Shown here piece by piece: positions 1 to 6,958 of a stretch of 64,000 nt of DNA (its first letter is position 1; every line of letters starts with the position of its first letter). The notes under the pieces were generated by a model. The model was given only the letters and a program-made list of their open reading frames with translations, was not told the DNA's origin and searched no databases. The DNA is taken from assembly GCA_052066835.1 (NCBI GenBank), contig JBQHRJ010000001.1. One strand, 5' to 3'. Origin of the DNA: UBA2821 sp902763335 (lineage in GTDB: Bacteria > Bacillota > Clostridia > Lachnospirales > Lachnospiraceae). A program made the translations under genes and the position numbers.

Positions 1-86
1 TTGCCGCATACATATTATCAGCAGTATTGCAGTATAGAAAGATTGGAAAGGTCAATCTGGAGCGTGCATTAAAAGATATGGAATAA
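1..86 (+). CDS. C-terminal end of an unidentified protein (partial)
   Basis: An open frame enters from the left edge and ends at TAA 84-86. It reads AAYILSAVLQYRKIGKV followed by NLERALKDME, which has ordinary codon use and an amphipathic helical character typical of a protein C-terminus. Too little is present to name a family. It could be a chance open frame of 28 codons, but the helical composition and its position just ahead of a promoter favour a real gene. Confidence 0.5.
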   Translation, partial: AAYILSAVLQYRKIGKVNLERALKDME

Positions 87-100
87 ATGTTTTTTGAAGG

Positions 101-129
101 TTGTTTTAAATAAGGAAATAGAGTATAAT
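101..129 (+). promoter_or_regulatory. Promoter for the NYN-domain gene
   Basis: TTGTTT (101-106) and TATAAT (124-129) are separated by 17 bp. The -10 lies inside the small palindrome AGAGTATAATACTCT (120-134), which might be a binding site or may simply be chance. The gene start is about 60 bp downstream. Confidence 0.55.
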
Positions 130-187
130 ACTCTTCGTATAGTTTTAAAGCTATAGCATTTTATGGTGAGGAGGTGAATGGAAAGAA

Positions 188-952
188 GTGTTCGGACTTG
201 GGAAAAAGAATAAAAAAGCTACAGCAGTGGCGTTTGTTGATTATGAACACTGGTATTATGGCTATAGGAATAAGTTCCAGATGAAACCTAATATTGAAGA
301 GTGGATTGAAGAATTAAACGATGAATATGATATGAAGAAGATATATGTATTTGGTGATTTTTCAAGATATAATATTGGAACAGACCTGGACAGGGTAAAA
401 GGAATTACGAAGAATGTTGTACATACGGCAAGTGCGAAGGAAGGGGTAGATAAAGATTTTACTGATGTGATTATATTGGATGCAATATATCGCAATGCCG
501 CAGAGAAAAATAGTGAAGATGTATATGTTTTATTTACGGGAGATGCACATTTTACAAAGGTTGTTGAATATTTGAAGGAGTTGGATAAGAAGGTTGTAAT
601 ATACGGTGTTAAGTATTCGTTCAGCAATCAGCTTAAATCAGCGGCAACAAGTTATGTGGAGATGCCGAGACAGTCACAGGAGAAGAATCATTACATAGAT
701 TTAATACTGGGCAGTCTTTCGAGATTTAGGAACAAGCCAAAAACAGTTATTACATATTGGAAAACGGTTAATAATGTTGCAGATTACAATCATGTACCAA
801 ATGATAAAGTAAAGATAGCATTAGATAATTTGTTGAAACAAAAATATATTTGTGAAGAAGAAATGCTCGGGTATAAAGGACAGAAAATGTCAGTATTAAA
901 ACCTGATTGGGAACGTCTTGAAGCTGACGGCTTATGGGACGCAGTAAAGTAA
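188..952 (+). CDS. NYN-domain (PIN-like) putative ribonuclease with C-terminal winged-helix-like region
   Basis: The first ~160 residues match the NYN/LabA (DUF88) type of PIN-like nuclease fold. Acidic residues expected to bind metal are visible at D18 (FVDYEH), D57 (FGDFSR), D90-D98 (a cluster around FTDVIILD) and D119 (FTGDAHF). Residues ~165-250 look like a small helical, winged-helix-type tail that may bind nucleic acid. The only plausible start is GTG 188; GAGGAGGTG at 168-176 is a strong ribosome binding site at a slightly long distance. The gene is monocistronic, with its own promoter upstream and a terminator downstream. The family is predicted to cut RNA, but the substrate is unknown. 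Confidence 0.8.
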   Translation: MFGLGKKNKKATAVAFVDYEHWYYGYRNKFQMKPNIEEWIEELNDEYDMKKIYVFGDFSRYNIGTDLDRVKGITKNVVHTASAKEGVDKDFTDVIILDAIYRNAAEKNSEDVYVLFTGDAHFTKVVEYLKELDKKVVIYGVKYSFSNQLKSAATSYVEMPRQSQEKNHYIDLILGSLSRFRNKPKTVITYWKTVNNVADYNHVPNDKVKIALDNLLKQKYICEEEMLGYKGQKMSVLKPDWERLEADGLWDAVK

Positions 953-960
953 TCTTGATA

Positions 961-1014
961 AACACTATGGTTTGAATGTATTTAGGAATAAATTCAAGCC
1001 ATGGTGTTTTTTTT
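961..1014 (+). terminator. Rho-independent terminator after the NYN gene
   Basis: A 16-bp stem, with two G-U pairs, forms between ACACTATGGTTTGAAT and ATTCAAGCCATGGTGT and is followed by an eight-T run. Confidence 0.85.
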
Positions 1015-1041
1015 GTTGAACAAAAAAGGCAATTCATAATA

Positions 1042-1070
1042 TTGACAAATACCCCTAAAGGGTATATACT
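1042..1070 (+). promoter_or_regulatory. Promoter of the csoR-copA operon
   Basis: A consensus -35 TTGACA (1042-1047) and -10 TATACT (1065-1070) are separated by exactly 17 bp. The whole spacer is occupied by a palindromic operator, so repressor binding would directly exclude RNA polymerase. Confidence 0.9.
1049..1065. promoter_or_regulatory. CsoR-type operator 1 (between -35 and -10)
   Basis: The 17-bp near-perfect palindrome ATACCCCTAAAGGGTAT has the form known for copper-responsive CsoR repressors (a C-run and G-run flanked by ATA/TAT). It fills the promoter spacer and lies 69 bp ahead of csoR, which suggests autoregulation and repression of copA. Confidence 0.88.
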
Positions 1071-1084
1071 GCATATGAAAAAAG

Positions 1085-1101
1085 ATACCCCAAAAGGGTA
1101 T
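1085..1101. promoter_or_regulatory. CsoR-type operator 2 (downstream of the start point)
   Basis: A second copy, ATACCCCAAAAGGGTAT, lies 36 bp centre to centre from operator 1, in the transcribed leader. It differs from operator 1 by one base. Tandem sites suggest binding of two CsoR tetramers. Confidence 0.85.
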
Positions 1102-1133
1102 AAATGCATAAATAAAAAAGGAGTGGTAAAAAT

Positions 1134-1451
1134 ATGGCAGAGGATATAAAGAAAGACAGTCCGTGTGAGTGCTGCAGAATAAAGGAGAGGGAAGAGAGTG
1201 AATATAAAGACCTGATAACAAGACTTAACCGTATAGAAGGTCAGGTCAGAGGTGTAAAGGGAATGGTTGAAAAAGATGCGTACTGTGTGGATATAATTAC
1301 ACAGGTGGCAGCCATAAGTGCGGCACTTAACAGTTTTAACAGAGTGCTGTTGTCGAACCATATAAAAACATGCGTGGTGAATGATATAAAATCAGATAAG
1401 CCGGATGCAGTTGAGGAACTTGTAAAAATTGTGCAGAAACTTATGCGATAA
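1134..1451 (+). CDS. csoR: Copper-sensing transcriptional repressor CsoR
   Basis: The 105-residue all-helical protein belongs to the CsoR/RcnR (DUF156) family. The Cu(I) ligand set is present with canonical spacing: C51 (AYCVDII), H76 and C80 (SNHIKTC). The conserved RLNRIEGQVRG helix is at residues 30-40. An extra cysteine cluster, CECC (residues 11-14), precedes the core and is not part of the standard site. Copper binding should release the two operators upstream. The start is ATG 1134, preceded by AAAGGAG. copA follows 49 bp downstream in the same operon. Confidence 0.95.
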   Translation: MAEDIKKDSPCECCRIKEREESEYKDLITRLNRIEGQVRGVKGMVEKDAYCVDIITQVAAISAALNSFNRVLLSNHIKTCVVNDIKSDKPDAVEELVKIVQKLMR

Positions 1452-1479
1452 ATCGCTAGGAAAATTATTGCAATAAATT

Positions 1480-1493
1480 GCTCAGAAATGAGG
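1480..1493 (+). promoter_or_regulatory. GAAA-tetraloop mini-hairpin carrying the copA ribosome binding site
   Basis: GCTCAGAAATGAGG contains CTCA-GAAA-TGAG, a 4-bp stem with a GNRA loop, and its 3' strand is part of the Shine-Dalgarno sequence for copA. The same 14 bases occur ahead of an unrelated gene at 61934-61947. Just upstream are two further small hairpins with TAAA loops (GCGA-TAAA-TCGC and GCAA-TAAA-TTGC). The regulatory meaning is inferred only. Confidence 0.35.
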
Positions 1494-1500
1494 TAGTCTA

Positions 1501-4029
1501 ATGAAGTTTAATGTTACAGGAATGAGCTGTGCAGCGTGTAGCAGCAGAGTGGAGAAAGCGGTATCAAAGGTGCGGGGTGTGGATTCTGTATCTGTTAATC
1601 TCCTGACTAATTCTATGCTGGTTGAGGGTGATGTACCCGCTGATAATATTATAGAAGCAGTTGAGAAGGCCGGATATGGAGCTGAAGTTGCAGGAAGCAG
1701 TGATGCATCTTCAAAGAAGATTGCTGCAAAAGATAGCAGTATGGATGAGACGAGGGCGCTTAGAAGAAGATTTGTGATTTCATTGATTTTTCTTGCACCT
1801 CTTATGTATATGTCTATGGGACACATGATGTGGGACTGGCCTTTGCCGGGAATGCTCGGACATAACCATGTTGCGATGGGACTTGCACAGATGTTACTTA
1901 CAATAATCATTATGATAATCAATCAGAAGTTCTTTGTAAGCGGTATTAAAGCAGTCATAAATGGTGCACCGAACATGGATACACTGGTTGCACTCGGTGC
2001 GGGAGCGTCATTTATATACAGCGTGGTTGCATTGTTTATGATGTCTGAGGCAATGCGCATAGGCGATGCGGATAAGGTAATGTCATATATGCATGAATTT
2101 TATTTTGAGTCAGCGGCAATGATACTTACACTTATCACTCTTGGAAAGACGTTGGAGGCATATTCAAAGGGAAAGACAACCAATGCCATAAAGAGTCTTA
2201 TGGAACTTGCACCTAAGATGGCCGTAGTGGAAAGAGACGGCAGGGAAGTAAAGATTCCGGCAGAGCAGGTCATGGTAGGTGATGTATTTATATTGAGGGC
2301 AGGCGAGAGTGTGCCGGTAGATGGTGTTGTACTTGAAGGAAGCGGTGCGGTAGATGAGGCTGCACTTACCGGCGAGAGTATACCTGTTGATAAAGTGGAA
2401 GGTGATACAGTGTCAGCGGCCACGATAAATAAATCGGGTTATATGAAATGCCGTGCAACCAGAGTTGGAGAAGATACTACACTTTCAAAGATTATTCAGA
2501 TGGTAAGTGATGCGGCTGCCGGTAAAGCTCCTATTGCAAAGGTTGCAGACAAGGTTTCTGGAATATTCGTTCCTACCGTAATTATTATAGCCGTAGTTAC
2601 TATAATAGTATGGATGGCATGTGGAAGCAGTTTCGGATTTGCACTGGCAAGAGGTGTATCAGTTCTTGTCATAAGTTGTCCGTGTGCACTTGGACTTGCC
2701 ACACCGGTTGCCATAATGGTTGGAAATGGCAAGGGTGCCGGAAATGGAATACTGTTTAAGACGGCAGCCGCACTTGAGGCAGCAGGAAAGGTTAAGACCG
2801 TAGTTCTTGATAAAACAGGAACCATAACCAGCGGACATCCTACAGTTATGGAGATGGTAAATTATGGTGTGAGCGAGGAGAAACTTTTATCCATAGCGTT
2901 TTCTATTGAGAAGAAGAGTGAACATCCTCTTGCAGAGGCAATAGTTAATTATGGTATGGAAAATGATGCCGAAGAACTGTCTGTAGATAATTTTAATAAT
3001 ATTACAGGAAGTGGCGTTGAGGGTATGTGCGAAGGGGAAAAGGTTCGTGCAGGAAGTATCAGATATATAAAGGAAACTGACGGCATGGATGATGAGGCTG
3101 AAAAGACGGCAGAAAAATTTGCAAAAGATGGTATGACACCACTTGCATTTACAAAGGGCGGTAAACTGATTGGAATCATTGCAGTTGCAGATGTTATCAA
3201 GGAAGACAGTCCGATGGCAGTCAGAGAATTGCAGGGCATGGGAATAGAAGTAGTTATGCTTACCGGTGATAATAAGAGAACAGCCGATGCCGTTGGAAAA
3301 ATGGCAGGGGTAGACAGAGTTATAGCAGGAGTCATGCCGGAGGGCAAGGAAGCTGTTGTGCGGGAACTTAAGGAGAAAAATAGTACAGCCATGGTTGGTG
3401 ACGGTATAAATGATGCACCAGCACTTACTACGGCAGATGTAGGAATTGCCATAGGTGCAGGTACGGATGTGGCGATAGATGCGGCAGATGTTGTGCTTAT
3501 GAAGAGCACGTTGGCAGATGTACCGGCTGCAATAAGACTCAGCAGACTTGTACTTAGAAATATACATGAAAACCTGTTCTGGGCGTTTATTTATAATATA
3601 ATAGGTATTCCTTTGGCAGCCGGAATATGGTATCCTATATTTGGCATAAAGCTCAATCCTATGTTTGGAGCAGCAGCCATGAGCCTTTCAAGTTTCTGCG
3701 TGGTAACAAATGCATTGAGACTGAATTTTGCAAAGATATATGGAAATAATAAAGGCAGATTGTCGGATAAAAATCAGGAAACAAATAATAATATAGAAGA
3801 AAGAAAAGAGGAAAATAAAATGGAAAAAACAATGGAAATTAAGGGTATGATGTGTGGACACTGTGAGGCAAGGGTTAAAAAGTGCCTTGAAGAACTGCCT
3901 GAGGTAAAGGAAGCAGTTGTAAGTCATGAAAAAGGAACAGCCGTAGTTACATTAACCGGTGACATAAGTGATGATGTGCTTAAGAAAGCAGTGGAAGAAC
4001 AGGATTACGAGGTGAAATCCATAAAATAA
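1501..4029 (+). CDS. copA: Copper-exporting P1B-type ATPase CopA with N- and C-terminal HMA domains
   Basis: The 842-residue membrane ATPase pumps Cu(I) out of the cytoplasm. In order it shows an N-terminal heavy-metal domain (GMSCAAC, C10 and C13), paired membrane helices from ~90, the actuator motif TGES (290-293), the transmembrane copper site CPC (393-395), the phosphorylation motif DKTGT (437-441), the SEHPLAEA motif (~473) and GDGINDAP (633-640). After the last helices (~745) comes a charged asparagine-rich linker and a second HMA domain with GMMCGHC (C785 and C788). A C-terminal HMA is unusual because copper chaperones of this kind are normally separate CopZ proteins. The next gene begins just 6 bp downstream (or 33 bp, depending on its start). 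Confidence 0.96.
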   Translation: MKFNVTGMSCAACSSRVEKAVSKVRGVDSVSVNLLTNSMLVEGDVPADNIIEAVEKAGYGAEVAGSSDASSKKIAAKDSSMDETRALRRRFVISLIFLAPLMYMSMGHMMWDWPLPGMLGHNHVAMGLAQMLLTIIIMIINQKFFVSGIKAVINGAPNMDTLVALGAGASFIYSVVALFMMSEAMRIGDADKVMSYMHEFYFESAAMILTLITLGKTLEAYSKGKTTNAIKSLMELAPKMAVVERDGREVKIPAEQVMVGDVFILRAGESVPVDGVVLEGSGAVDEAALTGESIPVDKVEGDTVSAATINKSGYMKCRATRVGEDTTLSKIIQMVSDAAAGKAPIAKVADKVSGIFVPTVIIIAVVTIIVWMACGSSFGFALARGVSVLVISCPCALGLATPVAIMVGNGKGAGNGILFKTAAALEAAGKVKTVVLDKTGTITSGHPTVMEMVNYGVSEEKLLSIAFSIEKKSEHPLAEAIVNYGMENDAEELSVDNFNNITGSGVEGMCEGEKVRAGSIRYIKETDGMDDEAEKTAEKFAKDGMTPLAFTKGGKLIGIIAVADVIKEDSPMAVRELQGMGIEVVMLTGDNKRTADAVGKMAGVDRVIAGVMPEGKEAVVRELKEKNSTAMVGDGINDAPALTTADVGIAIGAGTDVAIDAADVVLMKSTLADVPAAIRLSRLVLRNIHENLFWAFIYNIIGIPLAAGIWYPIFGIKLNPMFGAAAMSLSSFCVVTNALRLNFAKIYGNNKGRLSDKNQETNNNIEERKEENKMEKTMEIKGMMCGHCEARVKKCLEELPEVKEAVVSHEKGTAVVTLTGDISDDVLKKAVEEQDYEVKSIK
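3820..4029 (+). CDS. Possible nested copZ: internal in-frame start giving a free copper chaperone
   Basis: Codon 774 of copA is an ATG (3820-3822) preceded by AGAGGAAA (3807-3814), a credible ribosome binding site about 7 bases upstream. Translation from here would give a free 69-residue protein, a complete HMA domain with MXCXXC copper-binding cysteines (GMMCGHC), the size and sequence class of CopZ. The region just before it encodes a low-complexity linker (NNNIEERKEENK), as expected for a remnant intergenic spacer fused in frame. The domain is certain; independent translation is inference. Confidence 0.55.
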   Translation: MEKTMEIKGMMCGHCEARVKKCLEELPEVKEAVVSHEKGTAVVTLTGDISDDVLKKAVEEQDYEVKSIK

Positions 4030-4062
4030 AAGAAGATGAGGTGTATTACGAGGGTGAAAGAC

Positions 4063-5856
4063 ATGATGTATGATGAGAAGGATATAGAGGGTGGACTGAA
4101 TTTTGATAATCTCAAAGCTATATGCAGTCAGCTTACAAAAGAGATAAAAGGTATATTTGAGGGAACAGGAATGTACTTTCAGATATTATCAAGAGTTAAA
4201 GAGGCGAAATCAATCGCCTCTAAACTTGCATCAGGAAATTATGAAAATGGTGGAAAGAAGATACAGGATTTAATAGGAATAAGAATAGTATTATACTATT
4301 TTGATGATATAAATATTTCGAAAGAAATCCTTGAACATATTTTTAACAGAGTGGATGAATGGTCGGAGTCCAATAATGATGTGGATGAATTTAAGGCAAC
4401 CAAGAGAAATGGTGTATTTAAAATCCCAAAAGAATTTATGAGCCTTTATATTGATGAATACTGGGAGCTCCCGATTGACAGAACGTTTGAGATACAGCTC
4501 AGGACCATGAGTTTTGAAGGATGGCATGAGATAGAGCATGACATGAGATATAAAAAGAATGAGGATATTGGAGATTTGTGGCAGGACAATTACAGTCTTT
4601 CAAGGATGATGAACTGTGTTCTGGCAAATCTTGAACTTTGTGACTGGTCATTGGTAAATGTGTTCGATAAACTTGCACACAATCATCTTGAGACCGGCAA
4701 GCTGGAGCTTATGATAAAGAGCAGATTCAGACTGAGGATGAAAGATGAGCCGCTTAATCCGGAGATAGCGGAAGTTTTTGCACAGAGACCGCAGTTAGCG
4801 AAGAAATTTTATGATTGCAGCAGGCAGCAACTTATAGAGGAACTGCTTAAACATGAAAAACCTGTTATTACGCCGTCATATATAATCAGAATGTTAAATG
4901 AGGCTGTAGTAAAGGATGCACAGATAGAGAGTGCATGCGATGGAATAAAGTGGAAAAAATCAGAGAAGGTTCAGGTAAGATCAGGCTGTAAGAAAGTAAC
5001 AGGGCATCCGGCTTTTAATTATGATGTGATTTTGGGGAGAGACAGTGACAGGTCATTAGATGAGGAATGGGCAGGTATTGCAGATGTTTTATACGGATGG
5101 GCGTATGATATGTTTGGCAATGTTTTTGAAATGCCGGAGGAAACCTGTGATTTTCAGAGTGAAACTCCGGGGTATAAGCTGTCGGTGAAATTGAACAGGG
5201 CAAAATATAAAATTAATGTATATGCGATGTACATAGATCTTGACAGGACCGGAACAATGTGGAATGTTCATACGGAGTGTACAGAGCTTGAGGGGAAACT
5301 TCATTTTACTGTGAGAGTAGAATGTGACAGTGTTCATGTCATACCTGAACAGGAATTATTTAGAAAACCGTATTTTATAAAGGAAATGAATACAAAATTC
5401 GGATTTGTTGATATAATTAAGTTGAACGGTGAGATACATAGAATAAAAACTGCAGAAGAACTTGAAAATATGAAGAAATTTATAGATAATATAAAACGAA
5501 AGATGCCTGTAGTTGTTGTGTGTCAGGATGGAATGGAAGAGGATAAGGCACTTATAAAAATGTCAGGTTTATCAAAGGCTATAGATGATTATGCACATTT
5601 ATTTTTTGCGGGTGCGGAAGTGTTTGAAGGACTGGCAGAATTTGCAGGCAGGAAAGCGGACGAACTTGAAGGTTCGGTTATACTGTTCTGGAGAAAAGAT
5701 GCAAAAATGAGGATGAGTTTTTATTCAAGGCAGCAGGTGTTAAACAGCCAGTTTGATTTTAACCGTTTTGTATACAGCAACGGACAGATATATGACAAGG
5801 CATTCAGAAGAAAGATATTGCAGATTATAAAGACGCATAACCGGACGGATGGCTGA
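4063..5856 (+). CDS. RelA/SpoT-type nucleotidyltransferase-fold protein with altered G-loop and unknown C-terminal half
   Basis: The N-terminal ~220 residues resemble small alarmone synthetases: SRVKEAKSI, then DLIGIRIVLYYFDD, then FEIQLRT and a tryptophan/EH motif (EGWHEIEHDMRYKK). The motif that usually holds the acceptor nucleotide, NGYRSLH-like, is replaced by NGVFKIPKEF, so the stacking tyrosine is missing. Residues ~300-600 match nothing I recognise. ATG 4063 is preferred because AGGGTG sits 6 bases ahead; an in-frame ATG at 4036 would add nine residues. It lies directly after copA and is probably co-transcribed. It may be an alarmone-related enzyme with changed specificity or an inactive homologue; the function is not known. 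Confidence 0.7.
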   Translation: MMYDEKDIEGGLNFDNLKAICSQLTKEIKGIFEGTGMYFQILSRVKEAKSIASKLASGNYENGGKKIQDLIGIRIVLYYFDDINISKEILEHIFNRVDEWSESNNDVDEFKATKRNGVFKIPKEFMSLYIDEYWELPIDRTFEIQLRTMSFEGWHEIEHDMRYKKNEDIGDLWQDNYSLSRMMNCVLANLELCDWSLVNVFDKLAHNHLETGKLELMIKSRFRLRMKDEPLNPEIAEVFAQRPQLAKKFYDCSRQQLIEELLKHEKPVITPSYIIRMLNEAVVKDAQIESACDGIKWKKSEKVQVRSGCKKVTGHPAFNYDVILGRDSDRSLDEEWAGIADVLYGWAYDMFGNVFEMPEETCDFQSETPGYKLSVKLNRAKYKINVYAMYIDLDRTGTMWNVHTECTELEGKLHFTVRVECDSVHVIPEQELFRKPYFIKEMNTKFGFVDIIKLNGEIHRIKTAEELENMKKFIDNIKRKMPVVVVCQDGMEEDKALIKMSGLSKAIDDYAHLFFAGAEVFEGLAEFAGRKADELEGSVILFWRKDAKMRMSFYSRQQVLNSQFDFNRFVYSNGQIYDKAFRRKILQIIKTHNRTDG

Positions 5857-5869
5857 TAATCAGTTGCAT

Positions 5870-5992
5870 GGATTCATAGGTCAAAAGGGTGCTATGCACC
5901 AGCCAAATACAATATGTGATATTGCAAGCTAGCTTGCAATATCACATATTTGTATCGGCTAGTCCCCGTAGGGGCTTTTGACCTATGAATCC
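5870..5992 (+). repeat. Four-way-junction structured repeat, copy 1
   Basis: The outer arm GATTCATAGGTCAAAAG (5871-5887) pairs perfectly with 5975-5991, plus a G-C pair at 5870/5992. Inside are hairpin B (GGTGC-TAT-GCACC, 5888-5900), long hairpin C (5901-5960, near-perfect palindrome centred on AAGCTAGCTT), and hairpin D (CCCC-GTA-GGGG, 5964-5974). It lies between the RelA-like gene and the subtilisin gene. Its central palindrome is the most perfect of the four copies. See the other copies at 22961, 42877 and 54203. Confidence 0.9.
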
Positions 5993-6065
5993 TACGTGGA
6001 ATATCACGCATCAGCACTGGGGTTCATAGTATATATTACAGGAAACTGTGGTATTGGAGGAATAT

Positions 6066-6956
6066 ATGAATAATGTCCGCAAGGTTCTTAAAATAGATGA
6101 ATTGCACAAAAGGGGAATAAAGGGCAGAGGAGTAAATGTGGCAGTCATAGATACGGGGGTGTTCGCAGGCCATAATGATTTAAGACATTGTATAATCGCA
6201 TTTAAGGATACGGTTTCTGACAGAATATCAGCATATGATGATAATGGGCATGGTACCCATGTTACGGGAATCATAGCAGGAAGCGGTATGGTATCCGGAG
6301 GATTGTACAGGGGAGTGGCACCGGAGGCCGGTATAGTGGCGGTTAAGGCGCTAAACGGAAAAGGAAGAGGAAAATCAGGCAGTGTTTTAAGGGCAATAGA
6401 CTGGATTATAAAGTATAAGTCTAAATACAGTATCAGTATAGTAAATATTTCTGTGGGAACGTTAGCAGGTGATATAGCAAAGAGTGAAGAGATAGAGAAC
6501 ATAAATCTGATAAATGCAGTTGAGGAAATGTGGGACAGAGGTATGGTTGTAGTTGTGTCGGCTGGAAATAACGGACCGGAGAACGGAACGGTGACAGTAC
6601 CAGGGATAAGCAGAAAAGTAATAACGGTGGGAGTATCGGATAAAAATGATAAAATGGTCACATATTCCGGAAGAGGACCGGCAAACTGTATAATGAAACC
6701 GGAGATTGTGGCTCCGGGAGCAGGTATTATAAGTTGTTCAAACAGAACAAACGGATATGCATCGAAGAGTGGAACGTCTATGGCAACTCCGGTTGTGACC
6801 GGAACGATAGCTCTTATGAAGGCAGAACATCCGGGTATTTCTAACAAAATGGTAAAAATGAAACTCCGTGAGAGTGCATTGGATTTACATTATAGTAAAC
6901 AGCATCAGGGATGGGGCATGATTAACCCTGTTGAAATGGTACTGGGAAAGGGATAA
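6066..6956 (+). CDS. Subtilisin-like (S8) serine protease, apparently cytoplasmic
   Basis: The protein is a compact S8 peptidase of 296 residues. The catalytic triad is visible, numbered from ATG 6066: D29 in AVIDTGV, H62 in NGHGTHVTG and S238 in SGTSMATP. The oxyanion Asn is N168 in SAGNNGP. There is no signal peptide and no propeptide, so it resembles intracellular subtilisins. ATG 6066 is chosen over an upstream GTG (6048) because GGAGG lies 5 bases before it. A P-type ATPase gene follows after 2 bp, so the two are co-transcribed; why a protease and an ion pump are paired is unclear. Confidence 0.92.
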   Translation: MNNVRKVLKIDELHKRGIKGRGVNVAVIDTGVFAGHNDLRHCIIAFKDTVSDRISAYDDNGHGTHVTGIIAGSGMVSGGLYRGVAPEAGIVAVKALNGKGRGKSGSVLRAIDWIIKYKSKYSISIVNISVGTLAGDIAKSEEIENINLINAVEEMWDRGMVVVVSAGNNGPENGTVTVPGISRKVITVGVSDKNDKMVTYSGRGPANCIMKPEIVAPGAGIISCSNRTNGYASKSGTSMATPVVTGTIALMKAEHPGISNKMVKMKLRESALDLHYSKQHQGWGMINPVEMVLGKG

Positions 6957-6958
6957 AG

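Noticed and set aside
2887..3567. Long open frame on the minus strand opposite copA (226 codons)
   Set aside because: It lies opposite a well-supported coding region, has a cysteine/tyrosine-rich composition typical of antisense frames, and no ribosome binding site or family match.
6011..6847. Minus-strand open frame of 278 codons opposite the subtilisin gene
   Set aside because: It is a shadow of the subtilisin reading frame; its proline/threonine-rich sequence fits antisense of glycine/valine codons.
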